Source: Lytechinus pictus (Eukaryota; Echinodermata; Echinoidea; Temnopleuroida; Toxopneustidae). From it: DNA of 64,000 nucleotides. Below, one piece after another: positions 12,001 to 20,422 of this stretch. The first letter of the stretch is position 1; every line of letters starts with the position of its first letter. A program made the translations under genes and the position numbers. The notes beneath the pieces were generated by a model. The model was not told the DNA's origin, did no database searches, and saw nothing but the letters and a program-made list of their open reading frames with translations. Location of the stretch: contig NC_087257.1 in assembly GCF_037042905.1 (NCBI RefSeq), positions 23,708,501 to 23,772,500 on the forward strand, given 5' to 3'.

Positions 12001-15000
12001 AAGTCCTTGAAGTGGAAGACACCACGCCATCATCAGAACTCCTTTCAGAACCTGTCACTGTGGTACAACAGGTGGATGAGGCTGTTGTAACAAAAGATGA
12101 GGGTATTAAACCAAGTAATCCTGGGCGAATGAAGACGCGATCTAAGAGGAGTAGTCAGAGGTTAACATTTGGAGAAAAAGATGAATCTGAAGAACGCACA
12201 TCAGAAATGGAAAGCAAGAGCTCCCTCAGAGTGGTGGACAAACTGAACGAGGTGAAGGCTGTAGAGGAGAAAGACAAAACAGAGGTTGGTGGAGATGAAG
12301 ATCTTGATGATGAGACAAGCAGTGATAGTGAGGAGTCTGAAGAGGAGCAGGAGATGGAGAATGAGGGAATGGATGAGCTTCCAAAGAGCACAGAAACCCT
12401 TGAGAAAGATGGAGATCAGCAGAAGGTTGAAGGAACTCCCATCGGCGTGGTGTCTTCAGGTCTCGATATTCAAGGTTTGTGAAATTTTATATTGTCCAAT
12501 CTCAACATTTAGGATTTCAAGGGAGGAGTAATGTCTCATGAAGGTGAATCCAAGCAGTTTATCCTCTGGTGGTTATTTTATTATGGAGCATATTATATTA
12601 ATTGATTCATTTATAGTAAAAACATATTGTACAGATTATTACTTTTATTCAAGTACATATTGTGCAACATACCAATGTTTTGAGTTATTTAACTTGAGAT
12701 TTTGCTCTACATAATTCTTTCTTTGACCAATCTTCTTGTATCGTGCAATTTCCTAAGTTGAATGAGAGAAACAAAGGGATTTCAGAAATCTTACAACTAT
12801 TAGGGATTTTTCTCAGCCTTTGAATTTTAAGGAGGGGATGTGTGGTTCAAATTACAGCTCAAAAAACAAATTTTTTTACTCCTTTTCTTGCCTTCAGATA
12901 CTGAAGAGGACATAATAAACAGTAGTCAAAGCCCCCTGAAACCTCTGGGAGAGGATGATGAGGCTGAAGGCACGTCAGACTCCCCATCCCAAAGACTAAG
13001 CTTCCCTAGCCTCACCTTTGCGGACCTGAGCAACCTTGCCTCCCCAGAGAAACCCAAGATGACCGCTGTCGCCACGGAAGGAGGACCCTTTCAGATCTCT
13101 CCCATCATCCCTACCAAGTTCACCCCAAGGGTTCAGGGGTCGCCTGAAGGGGCGAGCATGCGACCCATGTGGCTTAACCCGGTTGATTCCCCGGAAGGTA
13201 GCATACCTCACATGTATTCGCCCACGGCGTCGCCAAGCAGCGGGATTCTGAAGCACCGTGATTTGGTCGGAAGCAGTTCTCCATCCCCGTCCAGTAAGGT
13301 AAGCCACCGCCACAGGGCAAGCTCAGAGGGTAGCTTTGCAAAAGATTTTGTTCATCAGACCAGAATCTCTGCAGTGTTTTACAGTGGTTTGTCTGATTCA
13401 CCATTGTGTTATCTATGCAGATAATAGAAGGTTTAGAAGTAAAGACACAAGAGTCAGATTCCTGTCGAAGGATAACCATTAGTAGTTCAGACTTGCTAAG
13501 ATTCTGTAAGCTTTATGTGCACTTGACATCAGAAGAAGATGCGGAATGGGGTATTTGCCCTGTATTTTATGTGCTTTGAAAATCAATGTCTTAGATTTCA
13601 ACATATAAAAAAAAAACTTTGTGATATTCTCTAATCTAGGATAAGTTTGCTTTGTAATATTTTCCTACAATGATCTTGATTTTTGTTTTTAATACACATC
13701 ACTTAATCACAATACTGATTTCCCTTATATATTTCCTTGAATGCTACTTAAATGTGCTGTTTGATCATTATTCCTTGAATCCATAAATTCCACACACTAA
13801 TCAAATGTCTAACTTCAACCCTGGATTTAATACTGCACCCTACCCTAAACCTAAACCCCTAAGCCTACATCTTAGACAAAATAAGCCTGGGGCAATTTTT
13901 GCAAGAGCAAATGCTGTGTTATCTTCAAAACAGTGTAGATAATGCTGTTAAGCTGCATTTTAGGTGTCTATTCTTTGTTCATAAAGATTCCATTTCTCTT
14001 TCTGAATATTAATCCATAGAGCCGCCGTGTGAGTTTTGCTGATAAGGTATTCATTGAGCCAGAGCCTCTTCAAGACCACAGTGCTATCACCAAGGTTTCC
14101 AAGCCCTCCGACAGTTCTGTCGCACACGCTTTACCACAAGAACCCTCCAGAGTGCGCCTTCCGATGTCTCCACTTGTTACCACGGCTTCATCAAAAGTTA
14201 TGGCCCATCATCATAAGGTGAGAGCCGAAGATATTTTTCCAATATTGTATGACACACACACACAGGATCGCTTTCACAAATACAGTGTGTCCTAGAAAAA
14301 AATAATATGAGAATTATTGATGATTTATCCAAACTTAATCACAAATACATTAGACATATTTCCTATCATATAATTGTAAAATTCAGAATCTCCCCTCTCA
14401 CCTGGTATAACTCAGAAAATTCTGCATGTTCTGAGGTATACCTGCTGAAAGAGGAGACTGTAAGCAGCTTTACAATGATAGGTAATTTGTATATTGTATT
14501 TGCGATTGATATGTTAAATCCGTCAGTAATTCTCAATTTCATTTTGTCTAGGGTATAATTTATTTTCTGTTGTCGTCTCTGTAACCTTGTGTGTGAAAAA
14601 TTTGGTCACTTTCAGACAGTATGTAAGCACGACAGTGTAATATTGTGTCGTCCATGACACATAATTAAAAGTGAATTTCTCTCTACAACAGCTCAATTCT
14701 TTTTTTTTTTAAATACATTGTGTCTGTGTAACTGAGAGTTAAACAAGTCTGATAAACTCGGCAAAAATTCTTTTGATACAGTATAGATTTGAACTTCACC
14801 CAATCAATGGGCACAGGATTAGAAACTTGTGACAGAAGCTTGGTACTTGGCAATGATAACAAAGTTTCCAACACGGGTCCGAGATATTATTCTATTAAGG
14901 GGACCATTTTTATTTAGTTAAGGGGATCATTGTATTGAAAGTTGTCCGCAATGACAAGATGCCAACAGTTGCCATAGTAACCCTCCGATATATGCGTTTC

Positions 15001-18000
15001 TCAGCAAATCAAAACTAAAGAAAGTTATCAGATCTTGCAACTCGTCAGACAACAGTGCTACAGGGATGCCTTTTCAACTTATTTTCTGCCATAGAAATCA
15101 CCCTTTTCATGTAGGAAAGGGGTCATTCTAGATGATTTTCAGACTTTTTAATCAAGTCTTGTGATATCTCAGATGCTATCAGTATTAATTGATTCATCGT
15201 CACCAAATCTGAATTCTTTTTCCATTGGTTTTGTTGCTTTCAGTACATCACCACGCCCTCTAAGTCGGATTCCAGCCAGTCGTCGACGTCGTCGCCATCC
15301 TCCAATACCCTGCAGCGGTTGAGGAGAAAGAGTCCCCATTCTAGCCGGCGTATGAAGAGCAAGACCGTCAAGAGCTTTCCTAATAATAAGTCTGCCACGT
15401 ATGCAAGCAAAGTCTTTCATATGGTAGGTACTTTTACTTGCTTTTCATTAAAAAGATTAGTTTTACTGTAATTCCTTGGCCCAATTTAAAGAAGTTTTTG
15501 CGATAGGGATGTCTAATTTCCTTCTGAAGGTTTGTAAGTGTCCATGCACATAGAATCTATTAAAATCTGTTGTTTCGTCAAGGATAATGGTAAGTTGTAA
15601 GGAGTTGGTTTATTACTGCAGTAACTAAGAGTTGCAAATGACCTGAACAATATAGAGCACCCATACATACTACAATGATATTATCATGGGCTGATAAATT
15701 CAAGCAAGAAAATTGAGACACCCTTCATGGTGATTTCCGGTGTTCTACTTGGTTGATAGAAGGCTTGAAAATTGTGAAAATCTTAATATATAGATAAAGG
15801 AAATGTAAATCTTGGTCTCAAAGTGGTTAATATTCAGTCTTTGGTGATACTGAATATCTTATGCATTTCTTTATTTCACTGGTCCACCAGTCTCGACCAA
15901 AAAATAATATATTCCCGGTGGGCACCAGTAAAAAAAAAAAATAATAATAGAGTTGCTTTTATTCCTGCCTAGATTGGGTTGATTAATTTTTTACAGTTGA
16001 TAATAATTTGTATCATTTCATTAATATTTTAATGGAAATGATAAAGTGGATATAGAAATCTGGGCAAGAAAGAATATTTGAAAAGTTGCATTCTTTCATA
16101 ATTTGTTTTTAAGTATGTTTAAAAAGTCAATCTCCACGTAATAGTGTAATACGCCTTTAATTGTATTTAGTGGGGGAATTTAGCAAAAAAATATTCTAAA
16201 AAATCCAATTTTTGTTACCACTGTTTTTCACAGGTTAATCAACAACAGGCAGATCAGAAGAAATCCAACGCCCCGTCCCAAAGCACCCAGGGGTCACTGA
16301 CCCAGGGGAGTCCTTCAACACAGGTCGACAGCAGCTTAGAAGCACAGGGAGAGAGCCAAGGATCTGTGTACCCCGCCCTAGCGGAGTGTTCCCTCCCAGT
16401 CGAGAGTGTGTTACATCGTCTGACCTCGTCCATGTGGTGAGTTATGATATTTTTTAGTAAGTTTTTTTTTTAGAGAAGGGGGGGGGGCTTGATTTGCTTT
16501 GTCTAAACTATTGAAAGTTAATCTACTGGTTGGTATACTCATAGCCATGTTTTACTTAAACCTGGGTTAACTTAGACCAAACTTTTATGGAGTGCCAGTT
16601 GTCATCTTATTCACAAATTAAAAGTTTTTATCATCCTGCTGCAAAAAGTTGTCAAAAAAGTCAATAAGCTGTGAAAAGGGAAGAATAGGAAAAAAAAATG
16701 TTTTTAATTTTAATTAAGTGATACGATATAACTGCCATGAATATGGAAGAAAAATGATGAAGCCAGCATTCCATAGGAGTGTTTGAAATTCTGATTTAGA
16801 CATGGTTAAACCTAAGTTTAATTATAGTACCAGTGATGCCACCCAAGTTAGGCTTGATTATGATTCCAATATGTATTGTAGAGATACATGTATGTAATCC
16901 TATTATTAGGTTTTTTTTTTTTAAATTTCATATAGGATTTCTTGTGTAAATGTGACGTGGACGATTGATTCCACATCAATTCTAAGAATCGGGCTTGTAA
17001 TCAATTGCCATGTTTTGTGAGACGGGGCCAAGATCACTATCGTAAAGCTCAAAAAAATAATCGTAATAAAATATAATTCTGTTTATCTGTGGAGTGTTAT
17101 GGCCCAGTGGATTAGTCTCTGGACTTTGAGGCAAGAAAGTTATCCACATTGTGCTGCACTTGACCCAGGTGAGGTGAATGGGTACCTGGTAGGATTTATT
17201 CCTTGAATGCGTAAGCACCTATTAATACGGCGGCTCAGCTACAGCCGGGGTAATAATATGATACCAAGTATCAAAGCGCAGTTGAGTATATGCACATAGT
17301 AACTGCGCTATATAAATGGACATATTATTATTATTATCTAAACAAGCTAGGTACAGAATTCTCAAATGAATAAGCGCTCCACTCATGTTAAGTCTGGCTT
17401 TGATAAAAATTAATTTTACCTGAGAAAATGTTCTGTTATAAATTCAGAACGCATGAGATCATGAACATCTCTTGTATTCTTTCGTTACTCCAGGTCTAGA
17501 GGTCTTGGTCAGCTAGTCCGGGCCAGGAATATCAGGACTATCGGGGACCTGTCCTCTCTATCACCCATGCAGGTAAGAGAGCATTTGCATTGTTGCAAGT
17601 TTTGTGTTTTCTACTGGGGAGGGGTGGTGTGGTAAGTTGGGATTAATATAAATATAAATTTTATTGTAATTAATGGTGGGTCATTACAGTTTTTTTTTAT
17701 TTTTAATAACATGTATAATTCTTTTGCTCGTGGATCTTTGTACTGATTAAAAGATAAATGAAGAAATATGAACTGGTTTAAATTCCACTTTTTATGTTTC
17801 TAATTTTCACATGATATTTTAATTTCATAACTTAAATGAACAAATATGATATCGCCCAGTTTAGTGTATGCCTTCATATTTATTTACAACTTTTTCCCTT
17901 CCTTCAAGGTGGCACTAAACTATTGTGCCATCTCGCAGTGCAGTTGTAACCTTAAGTATTGTGGAACGGGACGACGTTGTAACATTAGAGGCTGATAAAT

Positions 18001-20422
18001 TCAAGCAAGGAAATCAAGGATTTCTGTGCAGATAGTCTTTCCATAATACAATTTCATTCATTGAAAGTCTTTCTTCCTTCCTTTTATTTCTTGTGCTTCA
18101 TTCTCAAAAAATTCAAAATGATAATTGTTCGTTATAGGTTCAATCACTGCCAATCAAGTCTCCCAAAGTCAGTCATCTCAAGCATATCCTGGGAAAATTC
18201 CAAACAGAAAAGGTAATGGATGGGACTGAACCATCAAATGATGGGGTTTTGTGTGTGTATTTATTCATTGATAGCCCAATTAGATTTTTTTTTTTGTTGC
18301 TACATGTATTTTGAGACTTACGTGTTTTGATTATTTCAATCTAAAATGGCTGAAAACAAATCTTTGGGTGTGTTTATGGGACCGAAACCATCTGGAGATG
18401 AATATTATTATCATATTATTTTGCAGATATTTTTGATGTACTTACATTATGTTTTGACTTCAACCAGACATTGAGAAATATCAGAAAAGATATGATTTGA
18501 AGAAAATTTTTATGTTTATTAAAAGAAATGAAGCTCTTCAGGACTTTTTGATATAGGAATTGCTCAGTGTCTTTCAGACATGTAGTTTGATATTTGAATT
18601 AATTTGAGATTTTTTCTTCCTCTCTTTTCTCAGTTCCCAGAATCTAAAGGTACAGACATTGATTTGCTGACAAAGACAGACAGCGGTGCAAAAGGTAAGA
18701 AAATGAACAGATATTTATCTCTTTGCTTTTGAAAATAAAACCCATTCAATAATACCACTTGAAGAGGAATGAAAGGGAGGAAACTTTTTTTCTTGACCCT
18801 TGTTTAAAATGTATTGCGAATTGAAAATAGCCAATGTGATACATGTACTTAATGACATTTATTCTCTGATTTATTTTTCGATGGTTCATTTTTGTCTCGC
18901 CTGCATAGCAGAGCGAGACTATAGGCGCCGCTTTTCCGACGGCGGCGGCGTCAACATCAAATCTTAAACTAAGGTTAAGTTTTTGAAATGACATCTATAT
19001 GGACCTAGTTCATGAAACTTAGACATAAGGTTAATCAAGTATTACTGAACATCCTGCCTGAGTTACAGGTCACATGACTAAGGTCAAAGGTCATTTAGGG
19101 TCAATGAACTTAGACCATGTTGGGAGAATTATTTTCAAAATCTTAACCGAAGGTTAAGTTTTTGAAATGACATCATAACTTAGAAAGTATATGGACCTAG
19201 TTCATGAAACTTGGGCATAAGATTAATCAAGTATTAGTGAACATCCTGCTCGAGTTTCAGGTCACATGACCAAGGTCAAAGGTCATTTAGGGTCAATGAA
19301 CTTTGGTCAAGTTGGGGGTATTTGTTGAATTACTATCATAACTTTGAAAATTTATGGATCTAGTTCATGAAACTTGGACATTAGGTTAATCAAGTACCAC
19401 TGAATATCCTGTGCGAGTTTCAGGTCACATGACCATGGTCAATAGTCATTTAAGGTCAATGAACTTTGGCCGTGTTGGGGGTCTTTGTTAAATTACCATC
19501 CTAACTCTGAAGGTTTATGGATCTAGTTCATAAAAGTTGGACATAAGAGTAATCGAGTATCACTGAACATCCTGTACGAGTTTCAGGTCACATGACCATG
19601 GTCAAAGGTCATTTAAGGTCAATGAACTTTGGCCGTGTTGGCCATCATAACTTTGAAAGTTTATGGATAGAGTGAATGAAATGTGGACATGGGTGTAGTT
19701 GACAAGTCTTAAGTCACCGTTCAAATGTCATCTATGGTCAATGAACGTGGTATTATGTCATTATATGAATGGTGTTTTTGTGAATGATTATCTTACAGTA
19801 GTTTTCAAAGTTAGCACTGCTGCTATATTAAATCGCGTAATGCAGGCGAGACTGCCAGAGGCGTTCCACTTGTTGTCTCAGATTTCCGTTTCAATGTTAG
19901 CAATTATGGCTTATGATTTGCAATTTGATTTAAGGTTTATTTCTTTCTCTTTAAAGTAGGTAGGTTAAAATAGTTTAATTCTAAATGTTAAAGCATGGAA
20001 TTGATTCAATGTAAAAAAGTGTTGCATGTATGCAGAAAATAAGTAAGCATCCAACACGTTCACCTTTTCCCCTGATGATTATAATTATGTTTTGTTTTGT
20101 TTTTTAATTGTTATTAGCAGATGAAGGCAGCTCAACACCTCCAGGCAGACCTGCAGGTCAAAGGTCAACCAACGTTGCCATGGAGATGACCTCTAAGGAT
20201 TCCAGCAGTTTGTCACCACCCAGGAGTCCCCGATCAACACCCGATGCCAATCTCCTTGGACGACTGACCGGTCTGGTTTCCGATTTCAGAGAGGGTGCCC
20301 TCGATTCTTTGCCTGCCATCGATCTGTTCCGAGCTCACCAGCACGTCAATGAACTGACGGATATTATCATGGATGCTCTTAAGATGAAGTGCAATTCACC
20401 CAGTATGTCAAAAGATAACTGA
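1..20422 (+). CDS. RIF1: RIF1 (replication timing / DNA-break repair factor), 5'-partial, 20 coding exons
   Basis: RIF1 controls replication timing by recruiting protein phosphatase 1 (PP1) to origins, and acts with 53BP1 at DNA breaks (family knowledge). Exons: 1-33, 677-848, 1764-1868, 2657-2806, 3513-3603, 3963-4111, 4863-5008, 5362-5610, 5995-6091, 6409-6693, 7114-7286, 8195-12474, 12898-13298, 14020-14217, 15244-15423, 16234-16436, 17494-17572, 18138-18212, 18634-18694, 20121-20422. All junctions are GT-AG with matching phases and give 2,475 codons plus TGA. Hallmarks: ATVKTLLKLWSELYEAF (end of the HEAT region), VLTEHQKEVMRTKR followed by DQSQDT, a large disordered Ser/Glu/Lys-rich exon, GILK and RVSF PP1-docking motifs, and a C-terminal GLGQLVRARNIRTIGDL module. 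Human RIF1 is about 2,470 residues in total, so this protein is longer even without its N-terminus. The orthology call is strong; the exact start of exon 2 is the least certain boundary. Confidence 0.95.
677..848 (+). CDS. RIF1: RIF1 exon (HEAT-repeat region)
   Basis: Reads ILIRLVECGMASPG and continues to LLQHIVQ before gtattg; it ends in phase 0. The acceptor is taken as tttttcag at 676. A second AG at 667 is in the same phase and would add three codons, so the start is ambiguous. Confidence 0.75.
980..1025 (+). repeat. SINE 3' tail fragment
   Basis: AAATGGCACTATACAAATTC followed by an ATC/ATT-rich run, like the tails of the SINEs at 17,093 and 28,190. Confidence 0.35.
1294..1725. mobile_element. 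Two adjacent TTTCATAAA-type palindromic MITEs with an internal 77-bp duplication
   Basis: Arms resemble TTTCATAAAGCTGTTTGTAAA and its inverse. A 77-bp unit starts at 1,348 and again at 1,425 (both gactggaatatgttcttagg). A second related element starts at about 1,548. Non-coding; in a RIF1 intron. Confidence 0.65.
1764..1868 (+). CDS. RIF1: RIF1 exon (HEAT-repeat region)
   Basis: The acceptor is ttctcag and the donor is gtaagg. The 35 codons begin TNEVNQGDSLEHDFSAV and end ADLSQ, phase 0 at both ends. Helical content is consistent with the HEAT-like N-terminal domain. Confidence 0.85.
2657..2806 (+). CDS. RIF1: RIF1 exon (HEAT-repeat region)
   Basis: Fifty codons begin ATVKTLLKLWSELYEAFAR and include EANQCCEDISSK. 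This is the segment that most clearly matches vertebrate RIF1 (TVKTL..WSELY.AFAR...CCE..SSK). The acceptor is actcacag, the donor gtcagt, phase 0. Confidence 0.92.
3072..3296. mobile_element. MITE with TATGGGGCGTTGCAAGAAA ends
   Basis: The left end TATGGGGCGTTGCAAGAAA and right end TTTCTTGCAACACCCCCATA are near-perfect inverses; the interior repeats AATTGATTGCAA. A relative lies at 48,466-48,645. Confidence 0.75.
3513..3603 (+). CDS. RIF1: RIF1 exon
   Basis: Begins KWYYIDAVSQVCQAIT and ends in phase 1 before gtaagt. The acceptor is preceded by a pyrimidine tract. A palindromic MITE begins 17 bp downstream of its donor. Confidence 0.85.
3620..3790. mobile_element. Palindromic MITE, GGGCCCATTTCATA ends
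   Basis: Left TTTCATACAACTGTTGTAA and right TTACAACAGTTGTATGAAA are exact inverses, with GGGCCC at both ends. The interior holds CCATGGCAACATGG. Begins 17 bp after a RIF1 donor. Confidence 0.75.
3963..4111 (+). CDS. RIF1: RIF1 exon
   Basis: After a split Ser codon it reads PRHPGKRPKVKSRYQGNL, then LVKLVACVTEAC, ending LFSPSLSQ before gtatgt. Phase 1 in, phase 0 out. Confidence 0.87.
4140..4480. repeat. (ATC)n-rich microsatellite, RIF1 intron
   Basis: Degenerate CAT/TCA trinucleotides over about 340 bp. They create spurious Ser/Ile/Phe or Met/Asp ORFs in several frames. Confidence 0.9.
4863..5008 (+). CDS. RIF1: RIF1 exon
   Basis: Reads TDVVHWFSAAQSLIGAMSDC and continues to HFMHFVA before gtaggt. 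Phase 0 in, phase 2 out. The acceptor follows a C/T-rich tract at 4840-4860. Confidence 0.85.
5362..5610 (+). CDS. RIF1: RIF1 exon
   Basis: Reads PNIAKKDYLSAIEDKLERLW and later NYTLVFWTSTFGNED, ending PDVL with a split Lys codon before gtaagt. It is an open segment of clearly more balanced base composition than its introns. Confidence 0.88.
5995..6091 (+). CDS. RIF1: RIF1 exon
   Basis: Completes K, then reads PCLAKMKTIGEIALPGWSEK, ending AVIPE before gtgagt. This matches the LKP.LAK...LPG stretch that closes the HEAT domain in vertebrate RIF1. Phase 2 in, phase 0 out. Confidence 0.85.
6409..6693 (+). CDS. RIF1: RIF1 exon (start of linker)
   Basis: Ninety-five codons starting TEDPDDVMAPPAPP. 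Pro-rich then basic (SPRRSRRIQTYSPGSAKRKQ), with several SP sites. The acceptor aaag is weak but the phase fits exactly. Donor gtgagt, phase 0. Confidence 0.82.
7114..7286 (+). CDS. RIF1: RIF1 exon carrying the conserved HQKEV motif
   Basis: Reads AFVVISSEPKKKRVLTEHQK followed by EVMRTKRVSLALYNGLDQSQ. Vertebrate RIF1 has the same ILT-HQKEV-KTKR and D-SQDT landmarks here. Acceptor gtccacag; phase 2 out before gtaagt. Confidence 0.92.
7588..7763. mobile_element. TTTCATAAA-type palindromic MITE
   Basis: Left end GTTCATAAGTTAAGAGTGAC and an inverse near TAACTTACGAACAGATTTAT. ACGACTGGTGATCCTTTCTT recurs inverted inside. Same family as 1,294 and 29,063. Confidence 0.75.
8195..12474 (+). CDS. RIF1: RIF1 giant disordered exon (1,426 whole codons)
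   Basis: A 4.28 kb exon encoding low-complexity sequence rich in Ser, Glu, Asp and Lys, as in the giant internal exon of vertebrate RIF1. Visible inside are many SP/SPK sites (candidate CDK targets), many SQ/TQ sites (candidate ATM/ATR targets), a 78-bp in-frame duplication (8707-8850), an AT-hook-like GRPRK (9717-9731), a series of Arg-rich clusters (9830-10310), four TRSG/TRSK motifs between about 10,900 and 12,150, and an acidic tail (12,290-12,370). The last codon is split G|AT before gtttgtg, a weak donor, but the next exon restores the frame. Readthrough would stop at 12,480-12,482. The disordered region is probably a binding platform rather than a folded domain. Confidence 0.95.
8707..8850 (+). 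repeat. In-frame 78-bp duplication inside RIF1
   Basis: EVDVFDISDSLPVVVGDSPV and EVDVCDISDSLPVDVGESPV are encoded 78 bp apart (8,713 and 8,791 regions), with high nucleotide identity. A relatively recent expansion within the disordered exon. Confidence 0.85.
12898..13298 (+). CDS. RIF1: RIF1 exon with SILK-type PP1 motif
   Basis: Reads DTEEDIINSSQSPLKPLGED through Pro/Ser-rich sequence to SSGILKHRDLVG and SSPSPSSK, ending before gtaagc. GILK fits the [GS]IL[RK] PP1-docking consensus. Phase 1 in, phase 0 out. Confidence 0.92.
13242..13253 (+). other. RIF1: SILK-type PP1 docking motif (GILK)
   Basis: Codons GGG ATT CTG AAG. It lies 17 residues before the RVSF motif of the next exon, the order (SILK then RVxF) used by vertebrate RIF1 to bind PP1. 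Phospho-acceptor SP sites flank it. Confidence 0.85.
14020..14217 (+). CDS. RIF1: RIF1 exon with RVxF-type PP1 motif
   Basis: Opens SRRVSFADKVFIEPEP and ends SSKVMAHHHK before gtgaga. RVSF is a canonical PP1-docking sequence whose Ser can be phosphorylated to block binding. Acceptor atccatag, phase 0 at both ends. Confidence 0.92.
14026..14037 (+). other. RIF1: RVxF-type PP1 docking motif (RVSF)
   Basis: Codons CGT GTG AGT TTT, two codons into a new exon, preceded by SR and followed by ADKVF. Known role in the family: docking PP1 so that it reverses DDK phosphorylation of the MCM helicase. Confidence 0.9.
15244..15423 (+). CDS. RIF1: RIF1 exon (basic, Ser-rich)
   Basis: Sixty codons, YITTPSKSDSSQSSTSSPSS then QRLRRKSPHSSRRMKSK, ending KVFHM before gtaggt. 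The basic patch precedes the C-terminal DNA-binding domain. Phase 0 at both ends. Confidence 0.88.
16234..16436 (+). CDS. RIF1: RIF1 exon entering the C-terminal domain
   Basis: A Gln/Ser-rich linker (VNQQQADQKKSNAPSQ) leads into LPVESVLHRLTSSM and a split Trp before gtgagt. The end of this exon begins the conserved C-terminal domain. Confidence 0.9.
16540..16860. mobile_element. Possible degenerate TIR element
   Basis: TTAAACCTGGGTTAACTTAGACC on the left has an imperfect inverse, GATTTAGACATGGTTAAACC, on the right. No target-site duplication (TSD) resolved. Confidence 0.35.
17093..17336 (+). mobile_element. tRNA-derived SINE with ATT tail
   Basis: An A-box-like TGGCCCAGTGGATTAGTC is followed by a body with TTGTGCTGCACTTGACCC and GGTGAGGTGAATGGGTACC, then GCGCTATATAAATGG and (ATT)n. 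The body recurs at 28,190-28,430. Confidence 0.7.
17494..17572 (+). CDS. RIF1: RIF1 exon, core of C-terminal DNA-binding domain
   Basis: Reads SRGLGQLVRARNIRTIGDLS and ends SLSPMQ. This helix-hairpin-like stretch resembles the bacterial RNA polymerase alpha-CTD, as reported for vertebrate RIF1. Phase 2 in, phase 0 out before gtaaga. Confidence 0.93.
18138..18212 (+). CDS. RIF1: RIF1 exon, C-terminal domain
   Basis: Twenty-five codons, VQSLPIKSPKVSHLKHILGK then FQTEK before gtaatg. LPI-SPKV matches the vertebrate domain closely. Confidence 0.93.
18634..18694 (+). CDS. RIF1: RIF1 short exon
   Basis: Reads FPESKGTDIDLLTKTDSGAK and ends in phase 1 before gtaaga. The acceptor follows a strong T/C tract. 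A linker between the two conserved parts of the C-terminus. Confidence 0.85.
18894..19852. mobile_element. Non-autonomous TIR element with internal ~165-190 bp tandem repeats
   Basis: The left end GTCTCGCCTGCATAGCAGAG and right end ATGCAGGCGAGAC are inverses. Inside, four units each contain AGGTCACATGAC (19,067; 19,259; 19,422; 19,587) and GGTCAATGAACTT. It sits in the last large RIF1 intron. This end sequence is widespread in marine invertebrate genomes (my recollection). Confidence 0.75.
20115..20120 (+). promoter_or_regulatory. NAGNAG tandem splice acceptor of last RIF1 exon
   Basis: TAGCAG gives two AGs three bases apart. Using the first AG inserts one Ala (GCA) before Asp without changing frame. 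Such sites often give single-residue isoforms. Confidence 0.55.
20121..20422 (+). CDS. RIF1: RIF1 terminal coding exon
   Basis: Starts with a split Asp, then EGSSTPPGRPAGQ. The conserved end reads SLPAIDLFRAHQHVNELTDI followed by IMDALKMKCNSPS, with stop TGA at 20,420-20,422. This final helix is the oligomerisation tail of the RIF1 C-terminal domain. Confidence 0.93.

Noticed and set aside
13840..13875. Interstitial telomere-like CCCTAAACCTAAACCCCTAA next to a telomere-factor gene
   Set aside because: Too short and irregular to be a telomere repeat; its position in RIF1 looks coincidental.
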